A stretch of DNA of 64,000 bases, from assembly GCA_963728475.1 (NCBI GenBank), contig CAVSKL010000001.1:1426001-1490000 (forward strand), written 5' to 3'. Both the position numbers and the translations under genes were made by a program. The DNA comes from CAVSKL01 sp963728475 [NCBI: Candidatus Eiseniibacteriota bacterium]. GTDB lineage: Bacteria; Eisenbacteria; RBG-16-71-46; JABDJR01. A model generated the notes under the pieces. It was not told where the DNA came from. It did not search any database and was given only the letters and a program-made list of their open reading frames with translations. Shown here piece by piece: positions 1 to 8,436 of this stretch. The number at the start of each line of letters is the position of its first letter. Positions within the stretch are counted from its first letter, which is position 1.

Positions 1-823
1 GATGCCCGCCCACGGAGGGCCCGCGGTCCTGGTGAGCACCGGCAAGGGGCGCTGCACCTGTTCGTACTTCCTTCCCGGCGGGACCTCGATCCTCTACGCG
101 TCGACCCAGCTCGCCTCGCCCGACTGCCCCCCGCGGCCCGACTTCAGCCAGGGCTACGTGTGGGCGGTCTACCCGGGCTACGACATCTTCGTGAAGTCGG
201 CGGGGGATTCGGCGCTCCGGCGGCTGACCGGCACGCCCGGCTACGACGCCGAGGCCGTGGTGAGCCCCCGGGGAGACAAGATCGTCTTCACCTCCATGCG
301 GAACGGGGACCTGGACATCTACACCATGAACCTGGACGGGAGCGGGGTGAAGCAGCTCACCTCCACCCTGGGATACGACGGGGGTCCGTTCTTCTCCCCC
401 GACGGGAAGGAAATCGTCTACCGGGCGTATTATCCCCAGGACTTGCAGGAGGAGCGGGACTACCGGGAGCTCCTGGCCGGGAACCTGATCCGTCCGGGGC
501 GGTTGAACCTGTACGTGATGAACGCCGACGGGTCCGGCAAGCGGCTGGTGCTGGAGAACGGCGCCGCCAACTTCGCCCCGTACTTCTTCCCGGACGGGGA
601 ACGGATCATCTTCAGCTCGAACATGGACGACCCTTCGGGACGCAATTTCGACCTCTACATGATTCACAAGGACGGTTCGGGGCTGGAGAAGATCACCACC
701 AACCGGACCTTCGACGGTTTCCCCATGTTCTCGCCGGACGGCCGCTACCTGGTGTTCGCGTCCAACCGGAACGGCCGCCACCCCCACGAGACCAACGTCT
801 TCATCGCCGAATGGGCCGATTAG
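1..823 (+). CDS. TolB-like WD40/PD40 beta-propeller protein, 5' partial
   Basis: The reading frame is open from the first bases, so the true start probably lies upstream of the window; the ATG at 2 has no visible ribosome site. The protein shows repeated PD40 blades with the pattern S/F-P-D-G-x-x-I/L-V-F, for example SPDGKEIVY, FPDGERIIF and SPDGRYLVF. Such repeats are known from TolB and related periplasmic propellers that usually act as protein-interaction platforms. The stop at 821-823 is followed 19 bases later by a TPR lipoprotein on the same strand, so the two are probably co-transcribed. The exact partner or substrate cannot be read from the sequence. Confidence is high for the fold, low for the role. 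Confidence 0.8.
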   Translation, partial: MPAHGGPAVLVSTGKGRCTCSYFLPGGTSILYASTQLASPDCPPRPDFSQGYVWAVYPGYDIFVKSAGDSALRRLTGTPGYDAEAVVSPRGDKIVFTSMRNGDLDIYTMNLDGSGVKQLTSTLGYDGGPFFSPDGKEIVYRAYYPQDLQEERDYRELLAGNLIRPGRLNLYVMNADGSGKRLVLENGAANFAPYFFPDGERIIFSSNMDDPSGRNFDLYMIHKDGSGLEKITTNRTFDGFPMFSPDGRYLVFASNRNGRHPHETNVFIAEWAD

Positions 824-842
824 ACGGATGAAAGGATTCCTG

Positions 843-1541
843 ATGAAGCACTCGATCGCAGCCTCCGCGACGGTACTGATGCTGTCCGGCACCCTCGCCC
901 TCTCGGGGTGCGGGGGCGGGAAGCTCCCGGCCCAGGACCAGCAGCAGACCGCCCAGGCCGACCCCGGCCGGACCCAGGCGCTTCCCCCCGGGCACCCGGC
1001 GGTGGACGGCTCGCCGGGCGGGGCCGCCCCCACCCCCGGGTCCGCGCCCATGCTGGGCGATGCCGACGCCCCCACCGACGACGACCCCCTGCCCCTGAAG
1101 CTCACCGGGCTGAGCAGCGTGAAGGAGATGGAGGCAGGGAAGAAGGCGGCCACCGACAAGGAGGCGGCAAAGCTGTTCGAGCAGGGCTTTCGCAAGACCT
1201 TCACCGCCGACGGTTCCAGGCGGGACTATCCGGGGGCGGTCCAGGACCTGCAGCAGGCGATCCGGATCGACCCGAACTACGCCCAGGCCTACCGTGCCCT
1301 CGGATATGCCGAGTTCAACATCGGGTTCAACGTGGACGCCGCCATGCAGAACTACACCAAGGCGGTCCAGCTCGACCCCGACTACGGCGAGGCCCATTAC
1401 GCCCTGGCCTTCATGTACGCGATGAGCGACCTGGAGAGGGGGCGGGTGCACTACGAGAAGGCCATGCAGCTGGGGGTTCCGGACGAGCGGAACCTGGGCG
1501 AACGGTTCTACAACGCCGCCGGGGGCGGCGGGGGGAAGTAG
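843..1541 (+). CDS. TPR-repeat lipoprotein
   Basis: About 232 residues. An upstream in-frame ATG at 828 exists, but the ATG at 843 has AAAGGA six bases before it and gives a cleaner signal peptide, so I chose it. The N-terminus is a lipoprotein signal with the lipobox LSGC followed by a Gly-rich and Pro/Gln-rich linker of about 70 residues. The C-terminal half holds tandem tetratricopeptide helices, with the pattern DLQQAIRIDPNYAQAYRALGYAEF and its relatives. It is likely an outer-membrane-anchored periplasmic adaptor. It follows the TolB-like propeller, a combination seen in cell-envelope clusters, but no specific function can be assigned. Confidence 0.82.
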   Translation: MKHSIAASATVLMLSGTLALSGCGGGKLPAQDQQQTAQADPGRTQALPPGHPAVDGSPGGAAPTPGSAPMLGDADAPTDDDPLPLKLTGLSSVKEMEAGKKAATDKEAAKLFEQGFRKTFTADGSRRDYPGAVQDLQQAIRIDPNYAQAYRALGYAEFNIGFNVDAAMQNYTKAVQLDPDYGEAHYALAFMYAMSDLERGRVHYEKAMQLGVPDERNLGERFYNAAGGGGGK

Positions 1542-1584
1542 GCGGCCGGCCGGCATCCGCCCGCTCGGGCGCGGAAGACCTGAC

Positions 1585-1614
1585 GAGGGGGCCCCCCGGC
1601 CGGGGAGCCCCCTC
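1585..1614. terminator. Hairpin between convergent genes
   Basis: An 8-bp GC stem (GAGGGGGC at 1585-1592 pairs with GCCCCCTC at 1607-1614) with a 14-base loop lies between the convergent TPR lipoprotein and the multiheme cytochrome. There is no clear T-tract on either side, so it may act bidirectionally or only as a structural end. Position supports a terminator role; strength is uncertain. Confidence 0.5.
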
Positions 1615-1638
1615 GCGCGTATTCCCGCGGGCCCGGCG

Positions 1639-4287
1639 TCAGCGGATGCGCACCGCCCGCTGCACCAGGTCCCGGTCCGCAGTCCGTAGCCGGATGAAGT
1701 AGATGCCGGCGGCGCCGGTCGCGCCCCGGTCGTCGCGCCCGTCCCACACCGCGGCGTGGCGGCCCGCGGAGAGCTCGCCCTCCACCAGCGACCTCACCCG
1801 GCGCCCGCTCAGGTCGTAGACCTCCAGCCGGACCTCGCCGGCGCGGGCCAGTTCGAACTCGATCCGGGTGGAGCCGGCGAAGGGGTTGGGGGCGGCGGGT
1901 GAGAGCACGGCCACGCGAACGGTCCCGTTTGCGTCCGGGACCCCCGTCGTGGGCTGGATGCTCACCGGCACCGTCTCCGAGGCCATCGCCACCGGCGTGG
2001 ACCTACCGTGCGCGGTCCAGGCCGCGTAGAGGTCGTCCCCGGCGGAGTTGGTGTGGTTCTCGTCCCGCAGGAACTCCACGTACTCCTTGCTGGTGGATTG
2101 GTAGAAGAGGGTCACCCGCACGCTCTCCGCCTCGGCGGGGAGGAGGTACCGCGTGTCGTCCCAGTACTGGCCGTCGGCGTAAGCGCGGCCCACCGGGGGG
2201 GACTGGATCGTCTCGAACTGGGAGTTGGTGAAGCCCCGCGGGGGGATCCGGTCGTCCTCGTAGACGGTGTCGTTGAGCACGAAGTGGAACGAGGGGGCGG
2301 CCGGGAGCCCCAGAGCCGAGGCCAGGGACGGGCTCAGCCCGGGGTGGATCGCATAGACCTTGGCGTCGGCGTCCTCGGTGAGGACTCCGGTCGCGAAGTC
2401 GTAGGCGCCGGATTCGTACACGGTCTGCCCGGCCGCGTCCACCGCGGCCACCTGGAGCCAGAGCCGGCGCCCCTCGGGATAACCCGAGGGGAGCTTGTGG
2501 CCGGTCTCGTTGGTGACCCGCACCGTGATCCCGGCGGAGTCGGGGGTGACCTCCAGGGTCGCCGCCTTCTGAAGCATCGCGACGGCCCGCGCCTTGGCCG
2601 CGGCCAGGGCGGTGGCGTCGACCTCACCCGGATACATTCCGGCGAGAACGTCGGGAATGAAGGTGTTGCCGCCGGTGAAGTCGTGCACCCCGAGATCGGT
2701 TCGCGCCTGGATCCCGTTCACGTTGCAGCCCTTGGCGCTGGCGTCGGCCATGTGGCAGTCCTCGCAGGTCGAGACGATCCCGTCGGGTTTGGTCCCGGCG
2801 AACTGCGGCGCGTAGACCCCGCTCGTCGCGTACTCGCTCTGCCCCCATTCGCTGAACGTCCGCTCCACGGGGAACATGTTGCGCAGATCCATGTCCGGAT
2901 GCTCCTGGTCCAGCACCGCGGGGGCGTAGTCCACCGCCCCCGTCTTCACGAACACGGGGTTGGAGACGTCGTGACAGGTGCCGCAGAGATTGCTGCTGCG
3001 GTGGATGGGGGAGGCCGCGAACTCGTGGCTGGCCTGGGCGTCGGAGTAGGGGCCGCGTTTGAGGGGGGCGGGGTCGTTGACGAACTCTCCGTTGGCGTAC
3101 TGGAGCGGCGGCGAGGGGAGGGCGGCCAGGACCTGGTAGTCCTGGAGCGGGCTCACCCCCGCCTCGTAGACCGGGTCCACGATGCGGTGGCAGAAGTCGC
3201 ATTGCACCCCCTGGCGGTCGGTGGCGGTGAGGAGCCCGCCCCCGGTGTCCGCGGATCGGCCTTCCTGCCATCCTCCCGGGGTATGGCACCGGAGGCAGAG
3301 GTCGCCCACCGAGGGCGCGTCCTGCTCCGCCACCGCCATGCAGGCCAGGAAGAAGGGATCGCGGGCGGCCTGCCCCATCATGCTCCCGCGCCAGGTCTGC
3401 CACGGTTCGTGGGTCGGGTCGTAGTTGCCGTGGCAGGTCACGCAGGTGACCGAGGGATCGTCGAGCACCGCCCCCTGGAAGGGCTGGGTGCCGGGCAGGC
3501 GCATGTCCCGAAGCGTGGTGGGGACGCGGCCGTAGCCCACCGTCGACACGGTGAAGTCGGCGTCTCCGGCGTCGGATCCCGGGTTCCCCGCCATGTCCAC
3601 CGCAGTGACCCGGATGCGGGCGTGAGTGCCGGGCAGGTTCTGGACGAACCAGGACCAGCTGCCGGTCGGGGGCCGGCGGGCGGCCACCGGTTCCCAGGTG
3701 GCTCCGGAATCGTCCGAGAAGTCCACGTTCACGTAGTCCACCCCGCCCGCGTCGGCGGCGGTGTAGCTCACGGTGACGGTGGTGCCCGGGGTCACCATCC
3801 CCCCGCCGTTGGGCGAGACCACGGTGACCGACGGCGGCGTGGTGTCGCTGGCTCCGGAGGGGGTGAGGTACGGAATCACCTCGCTCTGGGTCACGTTCAG
3901 GACGCCCCCCACGTTTCCCGAGGAAAGCCCCGGGAAGGTGGGGGTGTTGCCGTACGCGGTGCTGGTGATCTCGGTGAGGTTGGTGGAGCCGTCGCCGTCG
4001 GAGTCGCCCCCCTCGATGGCGTGGAAGGCGTCCACGTTGGTGAAGCCGGCGGCCCGCTTTACCTCCACCGCAAGCCCGTAGGGATTGCGGGGTCCGCCGC
4101 CGTTGAAGTCGAAGTGGCACACCCCGCAGTGCCCGGGGTGGCTCGGCAAGTCGTCGAGCTGGGTCCCCACCGCGTTGGGATAGGTGGAGAAGAAGTCCTT
4201 CCGGATGAACGGCTTTCCCGCCGCCTCCGCCGGGATCAGAGCGAGAACGAAGGAAACCAGGAACAGTACGCGGGTCCAGCGCCTCAT
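1639..4287 (-). CDS. Secreted six-heme cytochrome c with FlgD-like C-terminal sorting domain
   Basis: About 882 residues. The ATG at 4287 is preceded by GAGGAGGGGGG and starts a classical signal peptide (MRRWTRVLFLVSFVLALIP), so the 17 residues further upstream are not needed. Six CxxCH heme sites are visible: CGVCH, CVTCH, CLRCH, CDFCH, CGTCH and CEDCH. Between the first and second lies an Ig/Bacterial-Ig-like segment (TPPSVTVVSPNGG...). The C-terminal 80 residues form a FlgD-type Ig tail (SPAAPNPFAGSTRIEF ... GRDDRG ... GIYFIRL), which in FCB bacteria targets proteins to a type IX-like secretion system. It resembles cytochrome c family proteins thought to act in extracellular or periplasmic electron transfer. 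The redox partner is unknown. Confidence 0.85.
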   Translation of the reverse strand: MRRWTRVLFLVSFVLALIPAEAAGKPFIRKDFFSTYPNAVGTQLDDLPSHPGHCGVCHFDFNGGGPRNPYGLAVEVKRAAGFTNVDAFHAIEGGDSDGDGSTNLTEITSTAYGNTPTFPGLSSGNVGGVLNVTQSEVIPYLTPSGASDTTPPSVTVVSPNGGGMVTPGTTVTVSYTAADAGGVDYVNVDFSDDSGATWEPVAARRPPTGSWSWFVQNLPGTHARIRVTAVDMAGNPGSDAGDADFTVSTVGYGRVPTTLRDMRLPGTQPFQGAVLDDPSVTCVTCHGNYDPTHEPWQTWRGSMMGQAARDPFFLACMAVAEQDAPSVGDLCLRCHTPGGWQEGRSADTGGGLLTATDRQGVQCDFCHRIVDPVYEAGVSPLQDYQVLAALPSPPLQYANGEFVNDPAPLKRGPYSDAQASHEFAASPIHRSSNLCGTCHDVSNPVFVKTGAVDYAPAVLDQEHPDMDLRNMFPVERTFSEWGQSEYATSGVYAPQFAGTKPDGIVSTCEDCHMADASAKGCNVNGIQARTDLGVHDFTGGNTFIPDVLAGMYPGEVDATALAAAKARAVAMLQKAATLEVTPDSAGITVRVTNETGHKLPSGYPEGRRLWLQVAAVDAAGQTVYESGAYDFATGVLTEDADAKVYAIHPGLSPSLASALGLPAAPSFHFVLNDTVYEDDRIPPRGFTNSQFETIQSPPVGRAYADGQYWDDTRYLLPAEAESVRVTLFYQSTSKEYVEFLRDENHTNSAGDDLYAAWTAHGRSTPVAMASETVPVSIQPTTGVPDANGTVRVAVLSPAAPNPFAGSTRIEFELARAGEVRLEVYDLSGRRVRSLVEGELSAGRHAAVWDGRDDRGATGAAGIYFIRLRTADRDLVQRAVRIR

Positions 4288-4582
4288 ATCGCACCCCCCT
4301 CCTCGGAGATCTATCCGAATGACCGCCCTCGTTTCCACCCTAGTCCTGCGTGATGGAGAAAATGGCGGGGAATATGGAATTCAAGAAATCCGAATATCCT
4401 GTCGGCCGTCTTTACAGGCGAGACGGCTTCTCACTGCCGCCGGCCCCGGCAACCCGCTGTGGCGCCGACACCTGTGTGGTAGGATCGGTCCGCGGGGGCG
4501 GGTCCCCGGGGGCGGGGCCTCGGGCAGGGGCCGGAGGCCCGGCGGGCCGGCGGAAGCGCCCTCCCCACCGGAAGGAGGCGTC

Positions 4583-4822
4583 GTGAAGCTCAAAGTCGTT
4601 TACTGTTCCGCCTGAGGCTACGAACCCAGGGCCGTCGGTCTGGCGGCCGAGGTATTGCCGTATTTCAAAATGGACCTCGAGGAATTGATCCTGGTCCCAT
4701 CCGATCGGGGCCGGTTCGAGGTCTCCCTGGACGAGGAACTGCTCCACTCCAAGCTGGAGACCGGGAGGTTTCCCGAGAACCGGGACATCGTGAAGGCGGT
4801 GGAGGCCAGGCTGCACGGGTAA
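4583..4822 (+). CDS. Selenoprotein W-like (Rdx family) protein with in-frame TGA for selenocysteine
   Basis: Reading from GTG 4583 gives ten residues (VKLKVVYCSA), a TGA at 4613-4615, then 68 more residues in the same frame to TAA 4820-4822. Read with Sec at position 11 the 79-residue product has the Rdx redox motif CSAU followed by GYEPRA, then the conserved G-x-FEV and SK-x-x-TGRFP blocks of the SelW/SelT/SelH thioredoxin-like family. GAAGGAGG precedes the GTG by five bases. Twenty-one bases after the TGA a hairpin with G at the loop start fits a bacterial SECIS element (separate entry). Gene finders would stop at the TGA and miss this gene. It lies 28 bases before the LpoB-like gene and may share its transcript. 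Conservation on both sides of the TGA argues against chance. Confidence 0.87.
4613..4648 (+). promoter_or_regulatory. Candidate bacterial SECIS element after UGA
   Basis: The stem GGCCGTC (4630-4636) pairs with GGCGGCC (4642-4648), seven pairs including one G-U, closing a five-base loop GGTCT (4637-4641). The loop begins with G and starts 21 bases after the TGA. Both features match the known consensus for bacterial SECIS, where loop distance is about 16-37 bases and a G sits in the first two loop positions. It would recruit SelB with Sec-tRNA. Confidence 0.72.
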
Positions 4823-4850
4823 CCGGGGGCCGATGAGAAGGAGGTTCGGG

Positions 4851-5456
4851 ATGCGAGGAATGGTGCGCCCCACGTTGGGTCTGCTGGCGGCGGGGATGGT
4901 CCTCCTGGGATGCGCGGGGAAGACGGTGACCCGGGTCGGAACCGATACCACCGTGGATCTTTCCGGCCGCTGGAACGACACCGACTCCCGGCTGGTCGCC
5001 GACGAGATGATCCAGAGCTCGCTGGCCGACCCCTGGCTCACCGACTACATGCAGGCCGAGGGGGACAAGCCCACCGTGATCGTCGGCACCATCCGCAACA
5101 AGACCGACGAGCACATCCAGACCGCCACCTTCGTGGGCGACATCGAGCGCGCGTACGTCAACTCCGGCAAGGTGCGGGTGGTGGCCACCGCCGCCGAACG
5201 CGAGGAGATCCGCGACGAGCGGATGGACCAGGGAAAGTACGCCTCGGACGAGACGATCAAGAAGTTCGGGCTGGAGCAGGGCGCCGACTTCATGCTGATC
5301 GGCACCGTCTCCTCGATCACCGACCAGGAGGGGGGGACCCAGGTCCGCTTCTACCAGGTGGATCTCACCCTGGTCGACATCCAGTCCAACGAGAAGATCT
5401 GGATCGGCCAGAAGAAGATCAAGAAGGTCATCGGGCGGGGCAAGTACCAGCCGTAG
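4851..5456 (+). CDS. LpoB-like lipoprotein (penicillin-binding protein activator family)
   Basis: About 201 residues. I chose the ATG at 4851 because AAGGAGG ends six bases before it; an ATG at 4833 is in frame but lies upstream of that site. A short signal ends in the lipobox LLGC. The mature part carries the LpoB/DUF-type pattern: DLSGRWNDTDSRLVADEMI, PTVIVGTIRNKTDEHI, ERAYVNSGKVRVV and GADFMLIGTVSSI. In Gammaproteobacteria LpoB stimulates PBP1b from the outer membrane; in other phyla the family role is less certain. It is directly followed by a COG3014-like lipoprotein, seven bases downstream, so the two form an operon. Confidence 0.82.
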   Translation: MRGMVRPTLGLLAAGMVLLGCAGKTVTRVGTDTTVDLSGRWNDTDSRLVADEMIQSSLADPWLTDYMQAEGDKPTVIVGTIRNKTDEHIQTATFVGDIERAYVNSGKVRVVATAAEREEIRDERMDQGKYASDETIKKFGLEQGADFMLIGTVSSITDQEGGTQVRFYQVDLTLVDIQSNEKIWIGQKKIKKVIGRGKYQP

Positions 5457-5463
5457 GGGCCGG

Positions 5464-6840
5464 GTGCCCGCCGTGAACGCGCGTCTCGCCTCCGCGCTCG
5501 CCGTCCTGCTCCTGGCCGCCGGGTGCGCGGGAGCGCGGCTCGACACCGCCGGCTTCCAGTCCGACGTGGCCCAGGGGCGTTACGCCTCCGCCCTGGCCGG
5601 ACTCCGCCGGGCCGGGGACTCCACCGACGTCTCGGTGCTCCTGGACCGCGGCCTGTTGTTGCAGGCGCTCGGCCGCTTTCCGGAATCCAATCTCGCTTTC
5701 GCCGAGGCCGAGGACCGGATCGAGGACCTCTACACCCGGAGCCTCGGCAAGGAGGCGCTGGCGCTTCTCACCAGCGACCGGGCCCTGGACTACCGCGCCT
5801 CCGGCTATGAATACGCCTACGTGGCCTATTACCGGGCGTGGAACTACCTGGCCCTGGGGCGCGCCGAAGACGTGCTGGTGGAAGCCCGCCGGATCGGGGA
5901 GCGGCTCACCTTCCGCGCCGACACCTGCCCCTCCGAGGACGGCGCCTGCGGACACGACGTGTTTCTCCGCTGGTTCAGCGGGCTCCTGTTCGAATGGGGG
6001 GGTGAGGACAACGACGCCTACGTGTCGTTCAAGCAGGCGGATCTCGCCCGCCGGACCGCGGAATCCCGGTACGGGATCGCCCCTCCCGCGGGCCTGGGGG
6101 AGCGGCTGATCCGCCTGGCCCGCGAGCTGGGATTCGAGGACGAGGCGCGGGAGTACGCGCGGACCTACGGCCTGGACCCCGACTCGGTGCTGGCCGGGCC
6201 CGCCTCGTCGGTGGTGGTGATCCTGGAGAACGGGACCATCGGCCGGCGGGTGGAGACGTCGCTCACCGTGCCCATCCTGAAAGGCGAGACCGAGGAGATC
6301 GAGCGCGATCGCGAGGGCTGGTCGCGGAAGCTGGCCGGACGCGCCCACCGGCACCACGAGAACGTGAAGCTCGACTATCTCCTCCGGGTGGCGCTCCCCG
6401 AGTACGTGGCGCGTCCGCCGGCGGGGGTGGACGCGGTGTTCCGCTTCGGCCCGGCGGGGGGGGAGACGCGGCCGGCGGCGCCGCTTTCCGCCATGGCCGA
6501 GGCCTCGCTGGGGGACGCCATGAGCGGGATCCTGGTGCGGTCGGTGAGCCGGGCCCTGGTCAAGTACCTGGCCAAGCGGACCGCGGACGAGAAGATCGGG
6601 GAAGGGGCGGGCCTTCTGGTGAACCTGTTGGAGGCGGCCACCGAGAGCGCGGACACCCGGTCCTGGCGCTCCCTTCCCTATGAGATCCAGGTCGCCTCGT
6701 TTCCCGCCGCCGCCGGCCGGTACGCGGGAACCCTCACCGTGCAGGGCCCCGACGGCTCGGTCCTCACCTGGGAGTCCTTCCCCGACATCCGGGTGCCCCG
6801 CGACGGGGTGGCGTTCGTGCGCTACCGCTCCGGGCTCTAG
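5464..6840 (+). CDS. COG3014-like lipoprotein
   Basis: About 458 residues from GTG 5464; a second GTG at 5473 is an equally possible start. The N-terminus is a lipoprotein signal with lipobox LAAGC. The N-terminal half is helical and TPR-like (YASALAGLRRAGDSTDVSVLLDRGLLLQALGRF). The C-terminal half is a mixed domain with VVVILENGTIGRRVET and YEIQVASFPAAAGRYAGTLTVQGPDGS, similar to the COG3014 lipoproteins that neighbour LpoB-like genes in other bacteria. The spacing of seven bases from the LpoB-like gene supports co-function at the cell envelope. The molecular activity is unknown. Confidence 0.75.
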   Translation: MPAVNARLASALAVLLLAAGCAGARLDTAGFQSDVAQGRYASALAGLRRAGDSTDVSVLLDRGLLLQALGRFPESNLAFAEAEDRIEDLYTRSLGKEALALLTSDRALDYRASGYEYAYVAYYRAWNYLALGRAEDVLVEARRIGERLTFRADTCPSEDGACGHDVFLRWFSGLLFEWGGEDNDAYVSFKQADLARRTAESRYGIAPPAGLGERLIRLARELGFEDEAREYARTYGLDPDSVLAGPASSVVVILENGTIGRRVETSLTVPILKGETEEIERDREGWSRKLAGRAHRHHENVKLDYLLRVALPEYVARPPAGVDAVFRFGPAGGETRPAAPLSAMAEASLGDAMSGILVRSVSRALVKYLAKRTADEKIGEGAGLLVNLLEAATESADTRSWRSLPYEIQVASFPAAAGRYAGTLTVQGPDGSVLTWESFPDIRVPRDGVAFVRYRSGL

Positions 6841-6986
6841 CGGCCCGTCGACATCCTGGATCCGGCCGCGTTGGAAGCGCCGCCGTGCGGGCGCTCCGGA
6901 GCAGGGCCCCGCCGGCGCGGGTCCCGGCTACGGAAAGGGCCGGAGCGTTTCCGCCCCGGCCCGGCCGGTTCGCTCGCGGACCGGGA

Positions 6987-7922
6987 TCAGGCGTCCCAGC
7001 CGTTTCCTCCAAAACCGTTTCCGCCACGCGGGGGCGAGGGTTCCTCGGCGGCGGGAAGCTCCGCCAGCACCCGCGCCCAGGCGTCGGTCTCTCCGTCGTT
7101 CTCGCCGGTGTCCTCGGAGTCGTCCGCTTCCTGCGCCCGGAGGCCGGCCCGTTCGCGCGAATGCCGGGAGAGGATCTCCTCGGCCAGGGATTGGAAAGCG
7201 CGGCCGGCCCGGCTCCGGGTGTCGCCGACCACGGTGGGCCGGCCCCGCACGCTCTCCTCCGCCACCCGGATGCTGCGCGGGATCACCGTCTGCAGGAGGT
7301 CGCGGGGATAGTCGGCGGAGAGCTGCTGGATCACGTCGTTGGCGTGCCGGGTCCGGGTGTCGGCCATGGTCACCACCAGGCCGTCCAGTTCCAGCTCCGG
7401 GTTGTGGGAAGCGCGCACGTCCTCGGCCAGAAGCCGCAGGCGCCCCAGGGTGGTGATGTTCATCGCCTCGGCCTGGACCGGGACCAGATAGCGGTCCGCC
7501 GCCACCAGCGCGGCCAGGGTCATGGGTCCGAGGGCGGGCGGGCAATCCAGGAGCACGTAGTCGTAGTCGTCCTTCAGATCGCGAATCACCTCGCGGAGGA
7601 CGGTGGGATCCTGCTTCATGCTCTCCAGGTAACGGGTCTCTTCGTCGTGGGACCAGACGTTGGCGGGCAGGAGGTCCAGATTCTCGGTCACCCCGACCTC
7701 GATCGCGTCGCGGGGAGTCAGGTTCCCGGTGAGGCAACCGAAGAGACCGTGATGCAGGTCGAACCGATCCAGCCCGAAGCAACGGATGAGGCTTCCTTGC
7801 GGATCGACCTCGACGAGTAGCGTCTTGAAGGAAAGCTCGGTGAAGGCCGCGGCGAGGTTCGCGGCCAGCGTGGTCTTACCCACGCCCCCCTTCTGGGACG
7901 CGATGGCGATGCTCATCCCCAT
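6987..7922 (-). CDS. ParA/MinD-family ATPase
   Basis: 311 residues starting MGMSIAIASQKGGVGKTT. The deviant Walker A (KGGVGKTT, residues 10-17) with the signature lysine, Walker A' (LLVEVDPQGS) and Walker B (YVLLDCPPAL) identify a ParA/Soj-type ATPase that dimerises on ATP and binds DNA nonspecifically. The last 60 residues are acidic and Gly-rich, unlike typical ParA ends. No ParB or parS-like gene follows, so this looks like an orphan ParA, which might position something other than the chromosome. Two ATGs, at 7922 and 7916, are possible starts; AGGAGGGAG lies 12 bases before the first. Confidence 0.88.
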   Translation of the reverse strand: MGMSIAIASQKGGVGKTTLAANLAAAFTELSFKTLLVEVDPQGSLIRCFGLDRFDLHHGLFGCLTGNLTPRDAIEVGVTENLDLLPANVWSHDEETRYLESMKQDPTVLREVIRDLKDDYDYVLLDCPPALGPMTLAALVAADRYLVPVQAEAMNITTLGRLRLLAEDVRASHNPELELDGLVVTMADTRTRHANDVIQQLSADYPRDLLQTVIPRSIRVAEESVRGRPTVVGDTRSRAGRAFQSLAEEILSRHSRERAGLRAQEADDSEDTGENDGETDAWARVLAELPAAEEPSPPRGGNGFGGNGWDA

Positions 7923-8436
7923 GGTGAACGGATTCTCCCTCCTGGGAGCGGGCGGGAGTCCCTCCGTGGATAACCCGGCCCCTCTCCCCGTCGAATTGTG
8001 GACAACTCCCGAACGTCAACGGCGGCTTGCGGTAGGACGTTGGGCGCGGCCGTCGAGCGGTCTATTACAACGGACCACGCGGGGGTTTGAACAGGGAAAA
8101 AACGCGAACGGGGCCCGATCGGGACGATTGATCCGGCGCGGCGCGGACAAGGCGGTGAGCGCACGGTGGAAAAGGCGGTGGAGAACCCTGCAAAACTCCC
8201 GGCCCGGGGGAGAACTCGCGATGCCGCGGTGGACGCTCGGTGGAAAGCCGGTGGAAACCCGGAGAGCGGCCGGGTCCCGGAAGCCGCCGCCGCCCCGGCG
8301 TGGCGCGACCCGATCGTGCGCGGTCTTCGCCGGTGACGGAAGCCGGTCCAGGACTTTACATTTGCCGGAAATCGTTGGAGTATAGGCCAGCGCAGAAGCC
8401 AGCCCGGTAGTCTGTCGCGGAAGGGGGCAACGTGTG
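7923..8436. other. Non-coding spacer between parA-like and spoVG with DnaA-box-like words
   Basis: This 514-base stretch has no convincing gene. It contains CGTGGATAA (7965-7973) and TGTGGACAA (7997-8005), each one mismatch from the complement of the DnaA box TTATCCACA, 32 bases apart. Further along are several GGTGGAAA/GGTGGAGA words around 8163-8255 and the locally AT-richer segment ACTTTACATTTGCC near 8350, just upstream of spoVG, which may hold its promoter. An origin or ParA-related site is possible but the box count is low. Confidence 0.3.

Noticed and set aside
4339-4582. Plus-strand ORFs ahead of the selenoprotein (4184-4615 and 4350-4586)
   Set aside because: They run antisense to the cytochrome start or through the intergenic region, are low-complexity, and end at the selenocysteine TGA by chance of frame.
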